Assembly (NCBI RefSeq): GCF_041916975.1
Contig: NZ_JAYRYK010000001.1
Coordinates: forward strand, 124,001 to 188,000
Reading direction: 5' to 3'
Length of the DNA stretch: 64,000 bases
From: Sphingosinicella sp041916975
GTDB lineage: Bacteria > Pseudomonadota > Alphaproteobacteria > Sphingomonadales > Sphingomonadaceae
The position numbers were made by a program, and so were the translations under genes. How positions within the stretch are numbered: the stretch's first letter is position 1; the number at the start of each line of letters is the position of its first letter. The notes beneath the pieces are model-generated. The model was not told the origin of the DNA and ran no database searches. It worked only from the letters and a program-made list of their open reading frames with translations. Shown in pieces: positions 41,872-50,974 of this stretch.

Positions 41872-42327
41872 CTATCCCGCCAGCGCGGCTTTTACGACTC
41901 CGCTGACGGTGCTCATGTCGATCTGCCCGGCGTGGCGCGCCTTCACCTCGGCCATGACGCGCCCCATGTCCTTGGGGCCGGCGGCGCCGATTTCGCTGAC
42001 GATGGCGGCGACGGCGGCTTTCACCTCGTCCGGGCCCATCATGGCGGGGAGGAAGGATTCGATGACGGCAAGCTCCGCCTTTTCCTGCGCGGCGAGCTCG
42101 TCGCGGCCACCCTGTTCGAACATGGTGATGGATTCGCGGCGCTGCTTGCCCATTTTCTGCAGCACATCGACGACGATGACGTCATCGTCGGGCACGGATT
42201 TCGCCGTGCGCAGCTCGATGTCGCGGTCCTTCAGCTTCGCGAGGATCAGGCGCACGGCCGCCAGCCGTTCCTTCTCGCCCGCCTTCATGGCCGCCACCTG
42301 CGCCGCCTTGATGTCGTCGCGAATCAT
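41872..42327 (-). CDS. GatB/YqeY domain-containing protein
   Basis: A 151-residue YqeY-family protein, made of the small helical domain also found as the tRNA-binding tail of GatB. Motifs include MIRDDIKAAQVAAMKAGEKERLAAVRLI, KQRRESITMFEQGGRDELA and the C-terminal GRVMAEVKARHAGQIDMSTVSGVVK. It may bind tRNA, but the role is not established. It is commonly found just before dnaG in this group, as here. It diverges from carA over a 138-bp gap. Confidence 0.92.
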   Translation of the reverse strand: MIRDDIKAAQVAAMKAGEKERLAAVRLILAKLKDRDIELRTAKSVPDDDVIVVDVLQKMGKQRRESITMFEQGGRDELAAQEKAELAVIESFLPAMMGPDEVKAAVAAIVSEIGAAGPKDMGRVMAEVKARHAGQIDMSTVSGVVKAALAG

Positions 42328-42387
42328 GCTTTTCTTCCCTTTATGAGCAAGGGGTCCGTCTAGCCGCCAAAAAGGCAAAAGAATAGA

Positions 42388-42416
42388 TTGACGCTCCGGA
42401 CCCTCGCCAATAGCTA
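42388..42416 (+). promoter_or_regulatory. carA: Candidate carA promoter
   Basis: TTGACG (42388-42393), a 17-bp spacer and TAGCTA (42411-42416), about 50 bp before the carA start. The -10 overlaps a near-palindrome GCTAGGCGCCTTAGC (42413-42427), which could be an operator. The -10 match is only partial, so confidence is moderate. Confidence 0.45.
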
Positions 42417-42465
42417 GGCGCCTTAGCCACAAAGCACCAAACCAGATTCGAAGGGGCCAGACCAC

Positions 42466-43626
42466 GTGTCCGACGCCAAACCCGCGCGCGCACCCAAAGG
42501 AGCCACGGGGGTCTTGATTCTCGCGGACGGCACAGTGATCTGGGGGCGCGGTTTCGGCGCCGAGGGTCATGCCGTCGGCGAGGTCTGCTTCAACACCGCG
42601 ATGACCGGCTATCAGGAGGTGATGACCGATCCCTCCTACGCCGGACAGATCGTCACCTTCACCTTCCCGCACATCGGCAATGTCGGCACGAATGCCGAGG
42701 ACGTGGAGGCCGATACGCCCGCCGCCGTCGGCTGTGTGGTGCGGCAGGATGTGACGGCACCCAGCAACTTCCGCAGCCTCGAAGGTTTCGACGCCTGGAT
42801 GAAGCGCAAGGGGCGGGTGGGCCTGTCGGGCGTCGACACGCGCGCGCTGACACGCCGCATCCGCCAGCTCGGCGCACCGAACGCGGTGATCGCGCACAGC
42901 CCGTCGGGCACGTTCGACATCGACGCACTGCTTGCGGAAGCGAAGGCTTGGCCGGGTCTTGAAGGCATGGACCTCGCCAAGGACGTGACGCGCGCCGCGC
43001 GGCAGGATTGGTCCGGCGGGCCTTGGCACCTCGGGCAGGGCTACGGAGAAAGCGCAGGCGAGGGCAGGCCGCATGTGGTCGCCATCGACTACGGCGCGAA
43101 GAACAACATTTTGCGGAACCTCACCGCGGCGGGCGCGAGCGTTACAGTCGTGCCTGCTACGACAACCTTCGAAGAGGTGATGGCGCTGCGCCCGGACGGC
43201 GTGTTCCTTTCGAACGGCCCCGGCGACCCCGCGGCGACCGGCGAATATGCCGTTCCGGTCATCAAGAAGCTGCTCGACGCGAACGTGCCGATCTTCGGCA
43301 TCTGCCTCGGCCACCAGCTCCTCGGTCTCGCCGTGGGCGCGAAGACCGCGAAAATGCACCAGGGCCACCGGGGGGCGAACCACCCGGTGAAGCGCCTGTC
43401 CGACGGTCTCGTCGAGATCACCAGCATGAACCACGGCTTCGCGGTGGACGCGGACACGCTTCCCGCGAATGCGCGCGCCACGCACGTATCGCTGTTCGAC
43501 GGCTCCAACTGCGGCCTCGAACTCACCGACAAGACGGCGTTTTCGGTGCAGTACCACCCCGAGGCCAGCCCCGGCCCGCAGGACAGTTTTTACCTCTTCG
43601 AGAAGTTCGTGAAGGGACTGAAGTAA
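42466..43626 (+). CDS. carA: Carbamoyl-phosphate synthase small subunit
   Basis: Glutamine amidotransferase subunit that feeds ammonia to CarB for carbamoyl phosphate, the precursor of pyrimidines and arginine. The 386-residue product has an N-terminal CPSase small-chain domain (GEVCFNTAMTGYQEVMTDPSY). The class I GATase domain has its nucleophile in FGICLGHQLLGLA (near residue 280) and His/Glu in QYHPEASPGP (near 364). It starts at GTG 42466, preceded by AAGGGG. carB follows after 4 bp. Confidence 0.97.
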   Translation: MSDAKPARAPKGATGVLILADGTVIWGRGFGAEGHAVGEVCFNTAMTGYQEVMTDPSYAGQIVTFTFPHIGNVGTNAEDVEADTPAAVGCVVRQDVTAPSNFRSLEGFDAWMKRKGRVGLSGVDTRALTRRIRQLGAPNAVIAHSPSGTFDIDALLAEAKAWPGLEGMDLAKDVTRAARQDWSGGPWHLGQGYGESAGEGRPHVVAIDYGAKNNILRNLTAAGASVTVVPATTTFEEVMALRPDGVFLSNGPGDPAATGEYAVPVIKKLLDANVPIFGICLGHQLLGLAVGAKTAKMHQGHRGANHPVKRLSDGLVEITSMNHGFAVDADTLPANARATHVSLFDGSNCGLELTDKTAFSVQYHPEASPGPQDSFYLFEKFVKGLK

Positions 43627-43630
43627 TACC

Positions 43631-46600
43631 ATGCCCAAACGCACGGACATCTCCTCCATCCTCATCATCGGCGCGGGCCCTATCGTTATCGGGCAGGCGT
43701 GTGAGTTCGATTATTCGGGCACGCAGGCGTGCAAGGCGCTGCGCGAGGAGGGTTACCGGATCATTCTGGTGAACTCCAACCCCGCGACGATCATGACCGA
43801 CCCGGACATGGCGGACGCCACCTATGTCGAGCCGATCACGCCGGAGATGGTCGCGAAGATCATTGAGAGGGAACGGCCTGACGCCGTGCTGCCGACGATG
43901 GGCGGGCAGACGGCGCTGAATACGGCGCTGGCGCTGGCGCGCGACGGGACGCTCGAAAAATACGGCGTCGAACTGATCGGCGCCGATGCAGAAGCCATCG
44001 ACAAGGCCGAGGACCGGCTGAAGTTCCGTGAGGCGATGGACAAGATCGGTCTGGAAAGCGCGCGTTCGGGCATCGCGCATACGCTCGACGAGGCGTTCGA
44101 GGTGCTGGAGCGCACGGGTCTTCCCTCCATCATCCGCCCCAGCTTCACGATGGGCGGCACCGGCGGCGGCGTCGCCTATAACCGGCAGGAATTCGAAGAG
44201 ATCGTGCGCGGCGGGCTCGATGCCAGCCCGACCACCGAGGTGCTGATCGAGGAATCGCTGCTCGGGTGGAAAGAGTATGAGATGGAAGTCGTCCGCGACC
44301 GGAACGACAACGCTATCATCATCTGCTCGATCGAGAACGTCGATCCCATGGGCGTCCATACGGGCGACAGCATCACCGTCGCCCCGGCACTCACGCTGAC
44401 CGACAAGGAATATCAGATCATGCGGAACGCGAGCATCGCGGTTCTGCGTGAAATCGGCGTTGAAACAGGCGGTTCGAACGTCCAGTTCGCGGTCAACCCG
44501 AAGGACGGTCGCCTCGTCGTCATCGAAATGAACCCGCGCGTGTCGCGCTCCTCGGCACTCGCTTCGAAGGCGACCGGCTTCCCGATCGCCAAGGTCGCGG
44601 CGAAGCTTGCGGTGGGCTACACGCTCGACGAGATCGAGAACGACATCACCGGCGCGACGCCCGCGAGCTTCGAGCCGACGATCGACTATGTCGTCACCAA
44701 GATTCCCCGTTTCGCGTTCGAGAAGTTCAAGGGCGCGGCGAATACGCTGACGACGGCGATGAAATCCGTGGGCGAGGTAATGGCGATCGGCCGTTCGATC
44801 CACGAGAGTATGCAGAAGGCGCTACGCGGCCTCGAAACCGGGCTGACCGGTTTTGACGAGGTCGAGGCGCTGGCGGGCGCGGGGAACGACGAGGTGGAAG
44901 CGGCGCTGGCGCTTGCGACGCCGGACCGGCTGCTCGTCGTTGCAGAGGCGCTGCGGCGCGGCATTTCGGATGCTGATATCCACCGGCTTTCAGCTTACGA
45001 CCCATGGTTCATCGCGCGCATCCGCGAAATCGTGGAGGCCGAGGAAAAGGTTCGCGAAAACGGCCTGCCGAAAGGCGCCGACGATTTCCGCGCGCTGAAG
45101 GCGATGGGCTTTTCGGACGCGCGGCTCGCAACGCTTGTCGGCTGGCACGAGGCGGCGGTCGCCGAGCAGCGCCGGGGCCTTGGCGTGCGCCCGGTATTCA
45201 AGCGCATCGACACCTGCGCCGCGGAGTTCGAGGCGAAGACGCCCTACATGTATTCGACCTATGAGGCGCCGAGCTTCGGTGTGCCCGAGGACGAAAGCCA
45301 GCCGACGGACGCGAAGAAGGTCGTCATCCTCGGTGGCGGGCCGAACCGCATCGGGCAGGGCATCGAGTTCGACTATTGCTGCTGCCACGCCTGTTTCGCG
45401 CTCGACGAGGCGGGCTACGAGACCATCATGGTCAATTGCAACCCGGAGACGGTCTCGACCGACTACGACACGTCGGACCGCCTGTATTTCGAACCGCTGA
45501 CCACCGAAGACGTGCTCGAAATCCTGAACGTCGAGATGTCTAACGGCACGCTTGCAGGTGTGATCGTGCAATTCGGCGGACAGACGCCGCTGAAACTCGC
45601 GCAGGGGCTAGAGGATGCGGGCATCCCGATCCTCGGCACCTCGCCCGACGCCATCGACCTTGCCGAGGACCGTGAGCGCTTCGCGAAGCTCGTCGGCGAC
45701 CTTGGTCTGAAGCAGCCCTCGAACGGTCTTGCACGCAGCCTTGAAGAAGCGATCCGCGAGGCCGACCGCATCGGCTACCCGGTGCTGTTGCGCCCGTCCT
45801 ACGTGCTCGGCGGCCGCGCGATGGAGGTTGTGGAGAACCAGACGCAGCTCGAAACCTACATCGCGACGGCGGTTAAGGTGTCCGGCTCATCGCCGGTGCT
45901 CGTCGACCAGTACCTTCGCGATGCTGTCGAGGTCGATGTCGATGCCCTTTCGGACGGCACGGATGTGGTCGTGGCGGGCGTGCTTCAGCACATCGAGGAA
46001 GCCGGCGTTCATTCCGGCGACAGCGCCTGCTCGCTGCCGCCCTACAGCCTCTCCGAAGAGGTCGTGGCCGAGATCGAGCGGCAGACCGTGGCGCTCGCGA
46101 AGGCACTGAAGGTCAAGGGTCTGATGAACGTGCAGTACGCCGTGAAGGACGGCGCCGTGTACCTCATCGAGGTGAACCCCCGCGCAAGCCGCACGGTGCC
46201 GTTCGTGGCCAAGGCGATCGGGCGTCCGATCGCGAAGATCGCCGCGCGCGTGATGGCGGGCGAGCCGCTTGCCTCGTTCGGCCCGATCAACCGCGATATT
46301 CCCTATATCGCCGTGAAAGAGGCCGTGTTTCCGTTTGCGCGCTTCCCCGGCGTCGATCCGATCCTCGGGCCGGAGATGAAGTCGACCGGCGAGGTGATGG
46401 GCATCGACGCCGATTTCGCTACCGCCTTCGCCAAGAGCCAGCTCGGCGCGGGGACGACGCTGCCCGACAGCGGCACGGTCTTCGTTTCGGTGAAGGATAC
46501 GGACAAGCCTGTGATCCTGACGGCTGCGAAGAGCCTGATCGATCTCGGCTTCCGCATCGTCGCGACCTCGGGCACGGCGAGCTACCTTGCAGAGCAGGGG

Positions 46601-46876
46601 ATCGCGGTGGAGCCGGTCAACAAGGTGCTCGAAGGGCGGCCGCATATCGTCGACCGGATCAAGGACGGCGACATCGACCTCATCTTCAACACCACCGAAG
46701 GCGCACAGAGCCTGAAGGACTCGCAATCGATCCGCGCCTCGGCACTTTACGGCAAGATTCCGTACTATACGACGGCGGCGGAATCGCTGGCGACCGTGAT
46801 GGCCATCCGGGCGATGCGTCAACAACCCCTTGCAGTCCGCTCGCTGCAATCTTACTATTCTGATCTCGATACCTGA
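43631..46876 (+). CDS. carB: Carbamoyl-phosphate synthase large subunit
   Basis: Makes carbamoyl phosphate from bicarbonate, ammonia and two ATP. The 1081-residue product has two homologous ATP-grasp halves: the first opens SILIIGAGPIVIGQACEFDYSG and the second VVILGGGPNRIGQGIEFDY. It also has an oligomerisation segment between them and a C-terminal MGS-like allosteric domain (from about residue 945, with TAAKSLIDLGFRIVATSGTASYL). It is contiguous with carA and followed after 86 bp by greA. Length and motif order are fully normal. Confidence 0.98.
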   Translation: MPKRTDISSILIIGAGPIVIGQACEFDYSGTQACKALREEGYRIILVNSNPATIMTDPDMADATYVEPITPEMVAKIIERERPDAVLPTMGGQTALNTALALARDGTLEKYGVELIGADAEAIDKAEDRLKFREAMDKIGLESARSGIAHTLDEAFEVLERTGLPSIIRPSFTMGGTGGGVAYNRQEFEEIVRGGLDASPTTEVLIEESLLGWKEYEMEVVRDRNDNAIIICSIENVDPMGVHTGDSITVAPALTLTDKEYQIMRNASIAVLREIGVETGGSNVQFAVNPKDGRLVVIEMNPRVSRSSALASKATGFPIAKVAAKLAVGYTLDEIENDITGATPASFEPTIDYVVTKIPRFAFEKFKGAANTLTTAMKSVGEVMAIGRSIHESMQKALRGLETGLTGFDEVEALAGAGNDEVEAALALATPDRLLVVAEALRRGISDADIHRLSAYDPWFIARIREIVEAEEKVRENGLPKGADDFRALKAMGFSDARLATLVGWHEAAVAEQRRGLGVRPVFKRIDTCAAEFEAKTPYMYSTYEAPSFGVPEDESQPTDAKKVVILGGGPNRIGQGIEFDYCCCHACFALDEAGYETIMVNCNPETVSTDYDTSDRLYFEPLTTEDVLEILNVEMSNGTLAGVIVQFGGQTPLKLAQGLEDAGIPILGTSPDAIDLAEDRERFAKLVGDLGLKQPSNGLARSLEEAIREADRIGYPVLLRPSYVLGGRAMEVVENQTQLETYIATAVKVSGSSPVLVDQYLRDAVEVDVDALSDGTDVVVAGVLQHIEEAGVHSGDSACSLPPYSLSEEVVAEIERQTVALAKALKVKGLMNVQYAVKDGAVYLIEVNPRASRTVPFVAKAIGRPIAKIAARVMAGEPLASFGPINRDIPYIAVKEAVFPFARFPGVDPILGPEMKSTGEVMGIDADFATAFAKSQLGAGTTLPDSGTVFVSVKDTDKPVILTAAKSLIDLGFRIVATSGTASYLAEQGIAVEPVNKVLEGRPHIVDRIKDGDIDLIFNTTEGAQSLKDSQSIRASALYGKIPYYTTAAESLATVMAIRAMRQQPLAVRSLQSYYSDLDT

Positions 46877-46962
46877 TCCCCGACAGTTCTGGCGAAGAGA
46901 CGGCGGATTTTCCGGCGAGGGGCCGGTTTGCCGGGGGAGTGGGCTGAGGAGTGGTTACGAAT

Positions 46963-47442
46963 ATGGCGACGCTTGAAAAGCTTCCGATCCTGCCGTCCGG
47001 TCATGCAAGAATGCAGACCGAGCTGCAAAAGCTGAAGACGGTGGACCGTCCCGAGGTGGTGCAGGCCATCGAGGAGGCGCGCGCGCACGGCGACCTTTCG
47101 GAAAACGCCGAATATCACGCAGCGAAGGAACGCCAGGGTCAGATCGAAGCGCAGATCATCGAACTGGAAGACCAGATCGCGCGCGCGCAGGTGATCGATC
47201 CCACGACGCTTTCGGGCGACAAGGTGGTGTTCGGCGCGACTGTCGACCTCCTCGACGAGGACGACAAGCCCGTCACTTATCAGATCGTCGGCCCCTACGA
47301 GGCCGATGCCAAGCAGGGCCGCATCTCGTACACGTCCCCGCTCGGCCGCGCACTTATCGGGCGCCGCGTAGGTGAGGAGGTCGAAGTTTCGACCCCGTCC
47401 GGCGACAGGTATTACGAGATCGCCAAGCTCAACTTCATCTGA
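46963..47442 (+). CDS. greA: Transcription elongation factor GreA
   Basis: Rescues backtracked RNA polymerase by stimulating transcript cleavage. The 159-residue product has an N-terminal coiled-coil hairpin with the tip acidic residues (ARAHGDLSENAEYHAAKE) and a C-terminal FKBP-like domain (VVFGATVDLL, ISYTSPLGRALIGRRVGEEVEV). I start at ATG 46963, with AGGAG about 10 nt upstream; GTG 46951 is in frame. It follows carB in the same direction, an order common in alphaproteobacteria. Confidence 0.96.
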   Translation: MATLEKLPILPSGHARMQTELQKLKTVDRPEVVQAIEEARAHGDLSENAEYHAAKERQGQIEAQIIELEDQIARAQVIDPTTLSGDKVVFGATVDLLDEDDKPVTYQIVGPYEADAKQGRISYTSPLGRALIGRRVGEEVEVSTPSGDRYYEIAKLNFI

Positions 47443-47456
47443 AAGGCAGAGGGCCG

Positions 47457-48083
47457 GTGGAAGCTGAACGCGTGGATCTCGCGACCCGCGCGATCATTAT
47501 CGCCTGCGTCCTTATCCAGCTTGCGGTGACGCTGGGCGGCCCGGCTTTCGAGATGGCGATCAGCATGAGCGGCGGGCTGATCCCTGCGCGGATCGGCGGC
47601 AGCCTCATCCTCGATCACGCCATCCCGGCCCCGGCGACGCTCGTCTCTTCGATCTTCCTGCACGGAAGCTGGGCACACCTTGGCTTCAACATGCTGTTCC
47701 TTGCCTGGATCGGCCGCTTCGTGGAGGCGGTGCTCGGCCGCTGGCGCTACCTGCTGCTGTTCTTCGTCTCGGGCATTGCGGGCGGGCTTGTTCAGGTCGC
47801 GCTCGATCCCGGCTCGCAAATCCCGGTTGTGGGCGCCAGCGGGGCGATTTCGGGCGTATTCGCCGCGCACGCGATGATCTTCGGGCGTTCAGGCGGGAAG
47901 GGCGAGTTCACGCGCGCGCTGCAACTCGCTGCGCTGTGGATCGGCTTGCAGGTCGCAACCGGGCTCGTGCTCAACACGGATGGCGGTGGCATCGCGATCG
48001 GCGCGCACATCGGCGGCTTCGTGGCGGGCCTGATCACGGCGCTGCCGCTCGCCCGCGCCGCCATAGCAAAGCGGTTGCGCTAG
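47457..48083 (+). CDS. Rhomboid family intramembrane serine protease
   Basis: A 208-residue polytopic membrane protein with about six transmembrane helices. The catalytic dyad is visible: Ser128 in VVGASGAISG and His184 in GAHIGGFVAG. The family helix 2 motif FLHGSWAHLGFNMLFL is also present. It cleaves membrane proteins inside the bilayer; its targets here are unknown. The start is GTG 47457, 14 bp after greA. The stop overlaps the convergent DUF4170 gene by 4 bp (CTAG). Confidence 0.92.
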   Translation: MEAERVDLATRAIIIACVLIQLAVTLGGPAFEMAISMSGGLIPARIGGSLILDHAIPAPATLVSSIFLHGSWAHLGFNMLFLAWIGRFVEAVLGRWRYLLLFFVSGIAGGLVQVALDPGSQIPVVGASGAISGVFAAHAMIFGRSGGKGEFTRALQLAALWIGLQVATGLVLNTDGGGIAIGAHIGGFVAGLITALPLARAAIAKRLR

Positions 48084-48319
48084 ACTGAAGGGTCCGCGTC
48101 AGGCTCCAGCAGCCGGTGCAGGTGCACGACGACGTACTTCATCGCCGCATCGTCCACCGTGCGCTGCGCATTGGCACGCCAGGCGTTTTCCGCGCTCTTG
48201 AAGTCCGGGAAGATGCCGACGATGTCGAGCGCGGAGAGGTCTTCGAACTCGAGCCCGCGCGGGTCCGCGACGCGTCCGCCAAACACGAGGTGGAGTTTCT
48301 GTTTTTCAGTCTGGTCCAT
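48080..48319 (-). CDS. DUF4170 family protein
   Basis: A 79-residue conserved alphaproteobacterial protein. Its family pattern is clear: LHLVFGGRV near the start, DIVGIFPDFKSAENAWR, TVDDAAMKYVVVHLHRLLEP at the end. Function is unknown; homologues are small soluble proteins. It converges on the rhomboid gene with a 4-bp overlap and lies 9 bp downstream of the gamma-carbonic anhydrase gene, so it is probably the last gene of the mlaC-gammaCA-DUF4170 run. Confidence 0.88.
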   Translation of the reverse strand: MDQTEKQKLHLVFGGRVADPRGLEFEDLSALDIVGIFPDFKSAENAWRANAQRTVDDAAMKYVVVHLHRLLEPDADPSV

Positions 48320-48328
48320 GCAAGTGCG

Positions 48329-48898
48329 CTATAGCGCCTCGAACTCACGCTGCAAGCGTTCCAGCGTCGCACCGACCCAGCGTTCGAAATCCGCCCCTTC
48401 CCACGCCCTGTGATCGCCCTTCGCGTAGGCGAGCGCGTTGCGGTGGTAGATGAGCGCGTTCATCCGGTTTGCGATCCAGCTATTCTGGGTGCGGATCACC
48501 TTCGCGGGCGAGCCGACGACGATACTGTTCGGCGGCACCTCGGTGCCATCGCGCACGAAGGCGTGCTGGCCGACGATGCTGTTGTCGCCGATCACCGCAT
48601 CATTGAAGATCGTGGCATTCACGCCGACGAGCACGTTATTGCCGAGCTTGCAGGCGTGGATCGTCGCATGGTGGGTGATCGAACAGTAATCACCGATTTC
48701 CACCGCGCGGCCCGGCTCGGCGTGGATCATCACGAAATCCTGGATGTTTGTGAAGCGCCCGATGCGGATATGCTCCGCCTCCGAGCGCATGACCACGTTG
48801 CACCAGACCGAGGCGCCTTCCTCGATATGGATGCGACCGTAAAGCTGCGCCGACGGGTGTACGAACGCCGCAGCCTGGCGGTCTATCACCGATGTCAT
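48329..48898 (-). CDS. Gamma-carbonic anhydrase family protein
   Basis: A 189-residue left-handed beta-helix protein with hexapeptide repeats (IRIGRFTNIQDF, VEIGDYCSITHHATIHACKLGNNVLVG, VIGDNSIVG). The histidine cluster HHATIHA fits the zinc or iron ligands of gamma-class carbonic anhydrases (YrdA/CaiE/PaaY group). Many relatives have no proven anhydrase activity, so the assignment is at family level. Its ATG overlaps the MlaC gene stop (ATGA), so the two are co-translated. Confidence 0.9.
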   Translation of the reverse strand: MTSVIDRQAAAFVHPSAQLYGRIHIEEGASVWCNVVMRSEAEHIRIGRFTNIQDFVMIHAEPGRAVEIGDYCSITHHATIHACKLGNNVLVGVNATIFNDAVIGDNSIVGQHAFVRDGTEVPPNSIVVGSPAKVIRTQNSWIANRMNALIYHRNALAYAKGDHRAWEGADFERWVGATLERLQREFEAL

Positions 48899-49518
48899 GC
48901 GGACTTGCGATCCCTCATAAACTGGACGAGGGAGTCGAAGCCGTTCTTCTGGATATAGGCCGTGAAGTCGGCTTCCTGCGTCAGCGAGAGGTTCACGCCG
49001 GCTACGGTCAGGTTGTCGACGACATACTTGCCGCTTTCGTTCTTCTTTACCGTCCAGATCGAATCGATCGGCTGCGCACCGTTCTTGCGGATCACGCGGG
49101 CGTATACGTCGATGGTCCCGCGCGTACCGCGGGGCACGGTGCGGAGAACCTTGAGTTCGCTGTCGGCGAACTCGAACAGGTTGTCCGTATAAGTGTCGAC
49201 CACGTAGTTCGGGAACGCTGCCTGATAGGCCTGATACTGCTGCTTGCTGATCGTCCGCACGTGACGACGGATGAGGCGGTTGCCGATGTCGGTGACCGCG
49301 AAGTTCTCCTTGAGGAGGGCGCGAAACTTGGTCCGCACGTCGTTCTTGTCGTTCGACTTGTCGCGAAGCACGGCGTAGGCGCGCTGGGAAAGGTCGGAAA
49401 TGAAGACGCCGGCAGCCTTGCCGTTGTCGGAGGGCGCCGTCGTTTGCGCAGCAAGGCTGGCAGCGGGCGTGGCAACGGCCGCCGAGGCGAGAAGAATCGC
49501 GATTGCGCGAATAAGCAT
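48895..49518 (-). CDS. MlaC family phospholipid-binding periplasmic protein
   Basis: A 207-residue protein with a signal peptide (to about residue 24, ending AASLAAQ) and the Tol-Tol-Ttg2 (MlaC) domain: FISDLSQRAYAVLRD, RTKFRALLKENFAVTDIGN, and the C-terminal VDNLTVAGVNLSLTQ. In the Mla pathway it carries phospholipids between the outer-membrane complex and the MlaFEDB transporter. The other mla genes are not nearby. It overlaps the gamma-carbonic anhydrase gene, and a cytochrome c gene lies 31 bp downstream of its start on the same strand. Confidence 0.9.
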   Translation of the reverse strand: MLIRAIAILLASAAVATPAASLAAQTTAPSDNGKAAGVFISDLSQRAYAVLRDKSNDKNDVRTKFRALLKENFAVTDIGNRLIRRHVRTISKQQYQAYQAAFPNYVVDTYTDNLFEFADSELKVLRTVPRGTRGTIDVYARVIRKNGAQPIDSIWTVKKNESGKYVVDNLTVAGVNLSLTQEADFTAYIQKNGFDSLVQFMRDRKSA

Positions 49519-49548
49519 TGATCAGAACTCCGTCCGTTCGGCGTGCGC

Positions 49549-49932
49549 TCAGCGCGTCGCCTTCAAGAGATAATCGACGACCGCCTTGCGCTCGTCAGGC
49601 TTCTTCAACCCGACAAAGGCCATTGAGGTTCCCGGAACCACTTTACGAGGATTGTCTAGATAGGTGTCGAGCTTGTCCGCAGTCCACTTGAAACCCGCTT
49701 TCTTCATCGCGGGAGAATAGCGGGTGAAGCTCTTTTCGGTGCCCGCAGTGCGCCCGATCAGCTTTTTGAGCGATGGGCCTTGGCGCGGCTTTTCGCCCGC
49801 CTGCGCGGGGTCCCAGTGACAGATGCCGCAGCGGGTCTTGAACAGTTGCGCACCGTCTGCCGCCGCCGCCGGACCGGCGATCAACGCGGCAAAAGCGGAA
49901 AGGACAACCAGACGGACAGCGCGCGTTTTCAT
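49549..49932 (-). CDS. Class I cytochrome c family protein
   Basis: A 126-residue exported c-type cytochrome. The signal peptide covers about residues 1-25 (ending PAAAAD). The heme motif is Cys35-Cys38-His39 in TRCGICHW, and the sixth ligand is Met104 in VPGTSMAFVGLKK. The spacing and TSMAF motif match mitochondrial/alphaproteobacterial cytochrome c of the c2 type, so it is a periplasmic electron carrier, for example to a terminal oxidase. I chose ATG 49932 as the start because it opens the signal peptide; ATG 49953 would add seven charged residues. Confidence 0.9.
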   Translation of the reverse strand: MKTRAVRLVVLSAFAALIAGPAAAADGAQLFKTRCGICHWDPAQAGEKPRQGPSLKKLIGRTAGTEKSFTRYSPAMKKAGFKWTADKLDTYLDNPRKVVPGTSMAFVGLKKPDERKAVVDYLLKATR

Positions 49933-50023
49933 GTGCTCAGCTTTCTTTTCCATGCGTATGGAATGCGCGATCCCCTGTGAATCGGCGATTAATCGGTAAT
50001 GTTTTTCGGGCTATTGTAAAGGG

Positions 50024-50974
50024 ATGGACCCGCTTCTGCCCTCTCTTGCCGACGTCGAACGGCTGCAGGAGAACGCGAATCCGGATGCCCGCCGCGCACT
50101 CGCGCTGAAGCTCGGACACAGCTACACGCAGCGCCTGTTCGGCGACCGCGAGCGCGGAATTGCGGACGATATCGTGCGTGCGATCGCGCACGACGTCGAG
50201 GTGGAGGTGCGCAAGGCGCTGGCGCAGACCATCGCTTCAAGCACGGATATTCCGCAGGACGTGGCGCTGCGCATGGCGCACGACGTGATCGAAGTCGCAG
50301 AGCCGATCCTGAAGGCGAGCGACCTCCTCGACGACGACATGCTGGTCGAGATCGTGAAGTCGCGGAGCGAAGACCACCGTGTCGCCATTGCAAGGCGGCC
50401 CGTAGTGCGAGAGCCGGTTTCGGCGGCGATCGTCGAACATGCCGAGGTGCGAGCGGTGTCCACGCTTGCCGCCAACGCCGGCGCTGCCATCGCGGAAGTC
50501 GCGATGGCGCGCGCTGTTGAACGCTTTGGCGACGAAGAGGCGGTGGCGATGCCGCTCGCCGATCGTCCATCGCTGCCGCTTGCCATAGCGGAACGGCTCG
50601 TCGCGCTGGTTTCAAGCCGCCTCAGAGCGCGGATGGCGGGCGAGGGGGACCGGTTTCAGCAGTTCGCGAAAGGGCTTTCGCAGGTTTCCGAGGGCGCGGC
50701 GTTCATTCTGGGCGGCGGCGAAACCGATGTGCTCGATCTCATCGCCATGGTCGACCAACTGCACGCGGCCGGGAAGTTGCAACCCTCGCTCGTTATCCGC
50801 GCGGGGAGGCTTGGCGACCGCGAGCTGATGCAGGCGGTCGTCTCAAGGCTCACCGGTATCCGCTACGGTCTCGTTGTCGAAGCCTTCGAGCAACCCGATT
50901 CCGCACGGCGGATGCTGCGCGAAGTGGGCCTCGTGCCGTCGGAAATCGACGAGGTTGTTCCCGCCGCCGCTTAA
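50024..50974 (+). CDS. DUF2336 domain-containing protein
   Basis: A 316-residue cytosolic protein of helical repeats. The N-terminal half resembles HEAT-like repeats (ERLQENANPDARRALALKL, IADDIVRAIAHDVEVEVRKALAQTI). DUF2336 features are LRMAHDVIEVAEPILKAS, LLDDDMLVEIV and HRVAIARRP. Such proteins are common in alphaproteobacteria, where some are linked to general stress or phosphorelay systems, but the function here is unknown. A short AT-rich gap separates it from the divergent cytochrome gene. Its stop overlaps the convergent DUF3618 gene by 4 bp. Confidence 0.85.
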   Translation: MDPLLPSLADVERLQENANPDARRALALKLGHSYTQRLFGDRERGIADDIVRAIAHDVEVEVRKALAQTIASSTDIPQDVALRMAHDVIEVAEPILKASDLLDDDMLVEIVKSRSEDHRVAIARRPVVREPVSAAIVEHAEVRAVSTLAANAGAAIAEVAMARAVERFGDEEAVAMPLADRPSLPLAIAERLVALVSSRLRARMAGEGDRFQQFAKGLSQVSEGAAFILGGGETDVLDLIAMVDQLHAAGKLQPSLVIRAGRLGDRELMQAVVSRLTGIRYGLVVEAFEQPDSARRMLREVGLVPSEIDEVVPAAA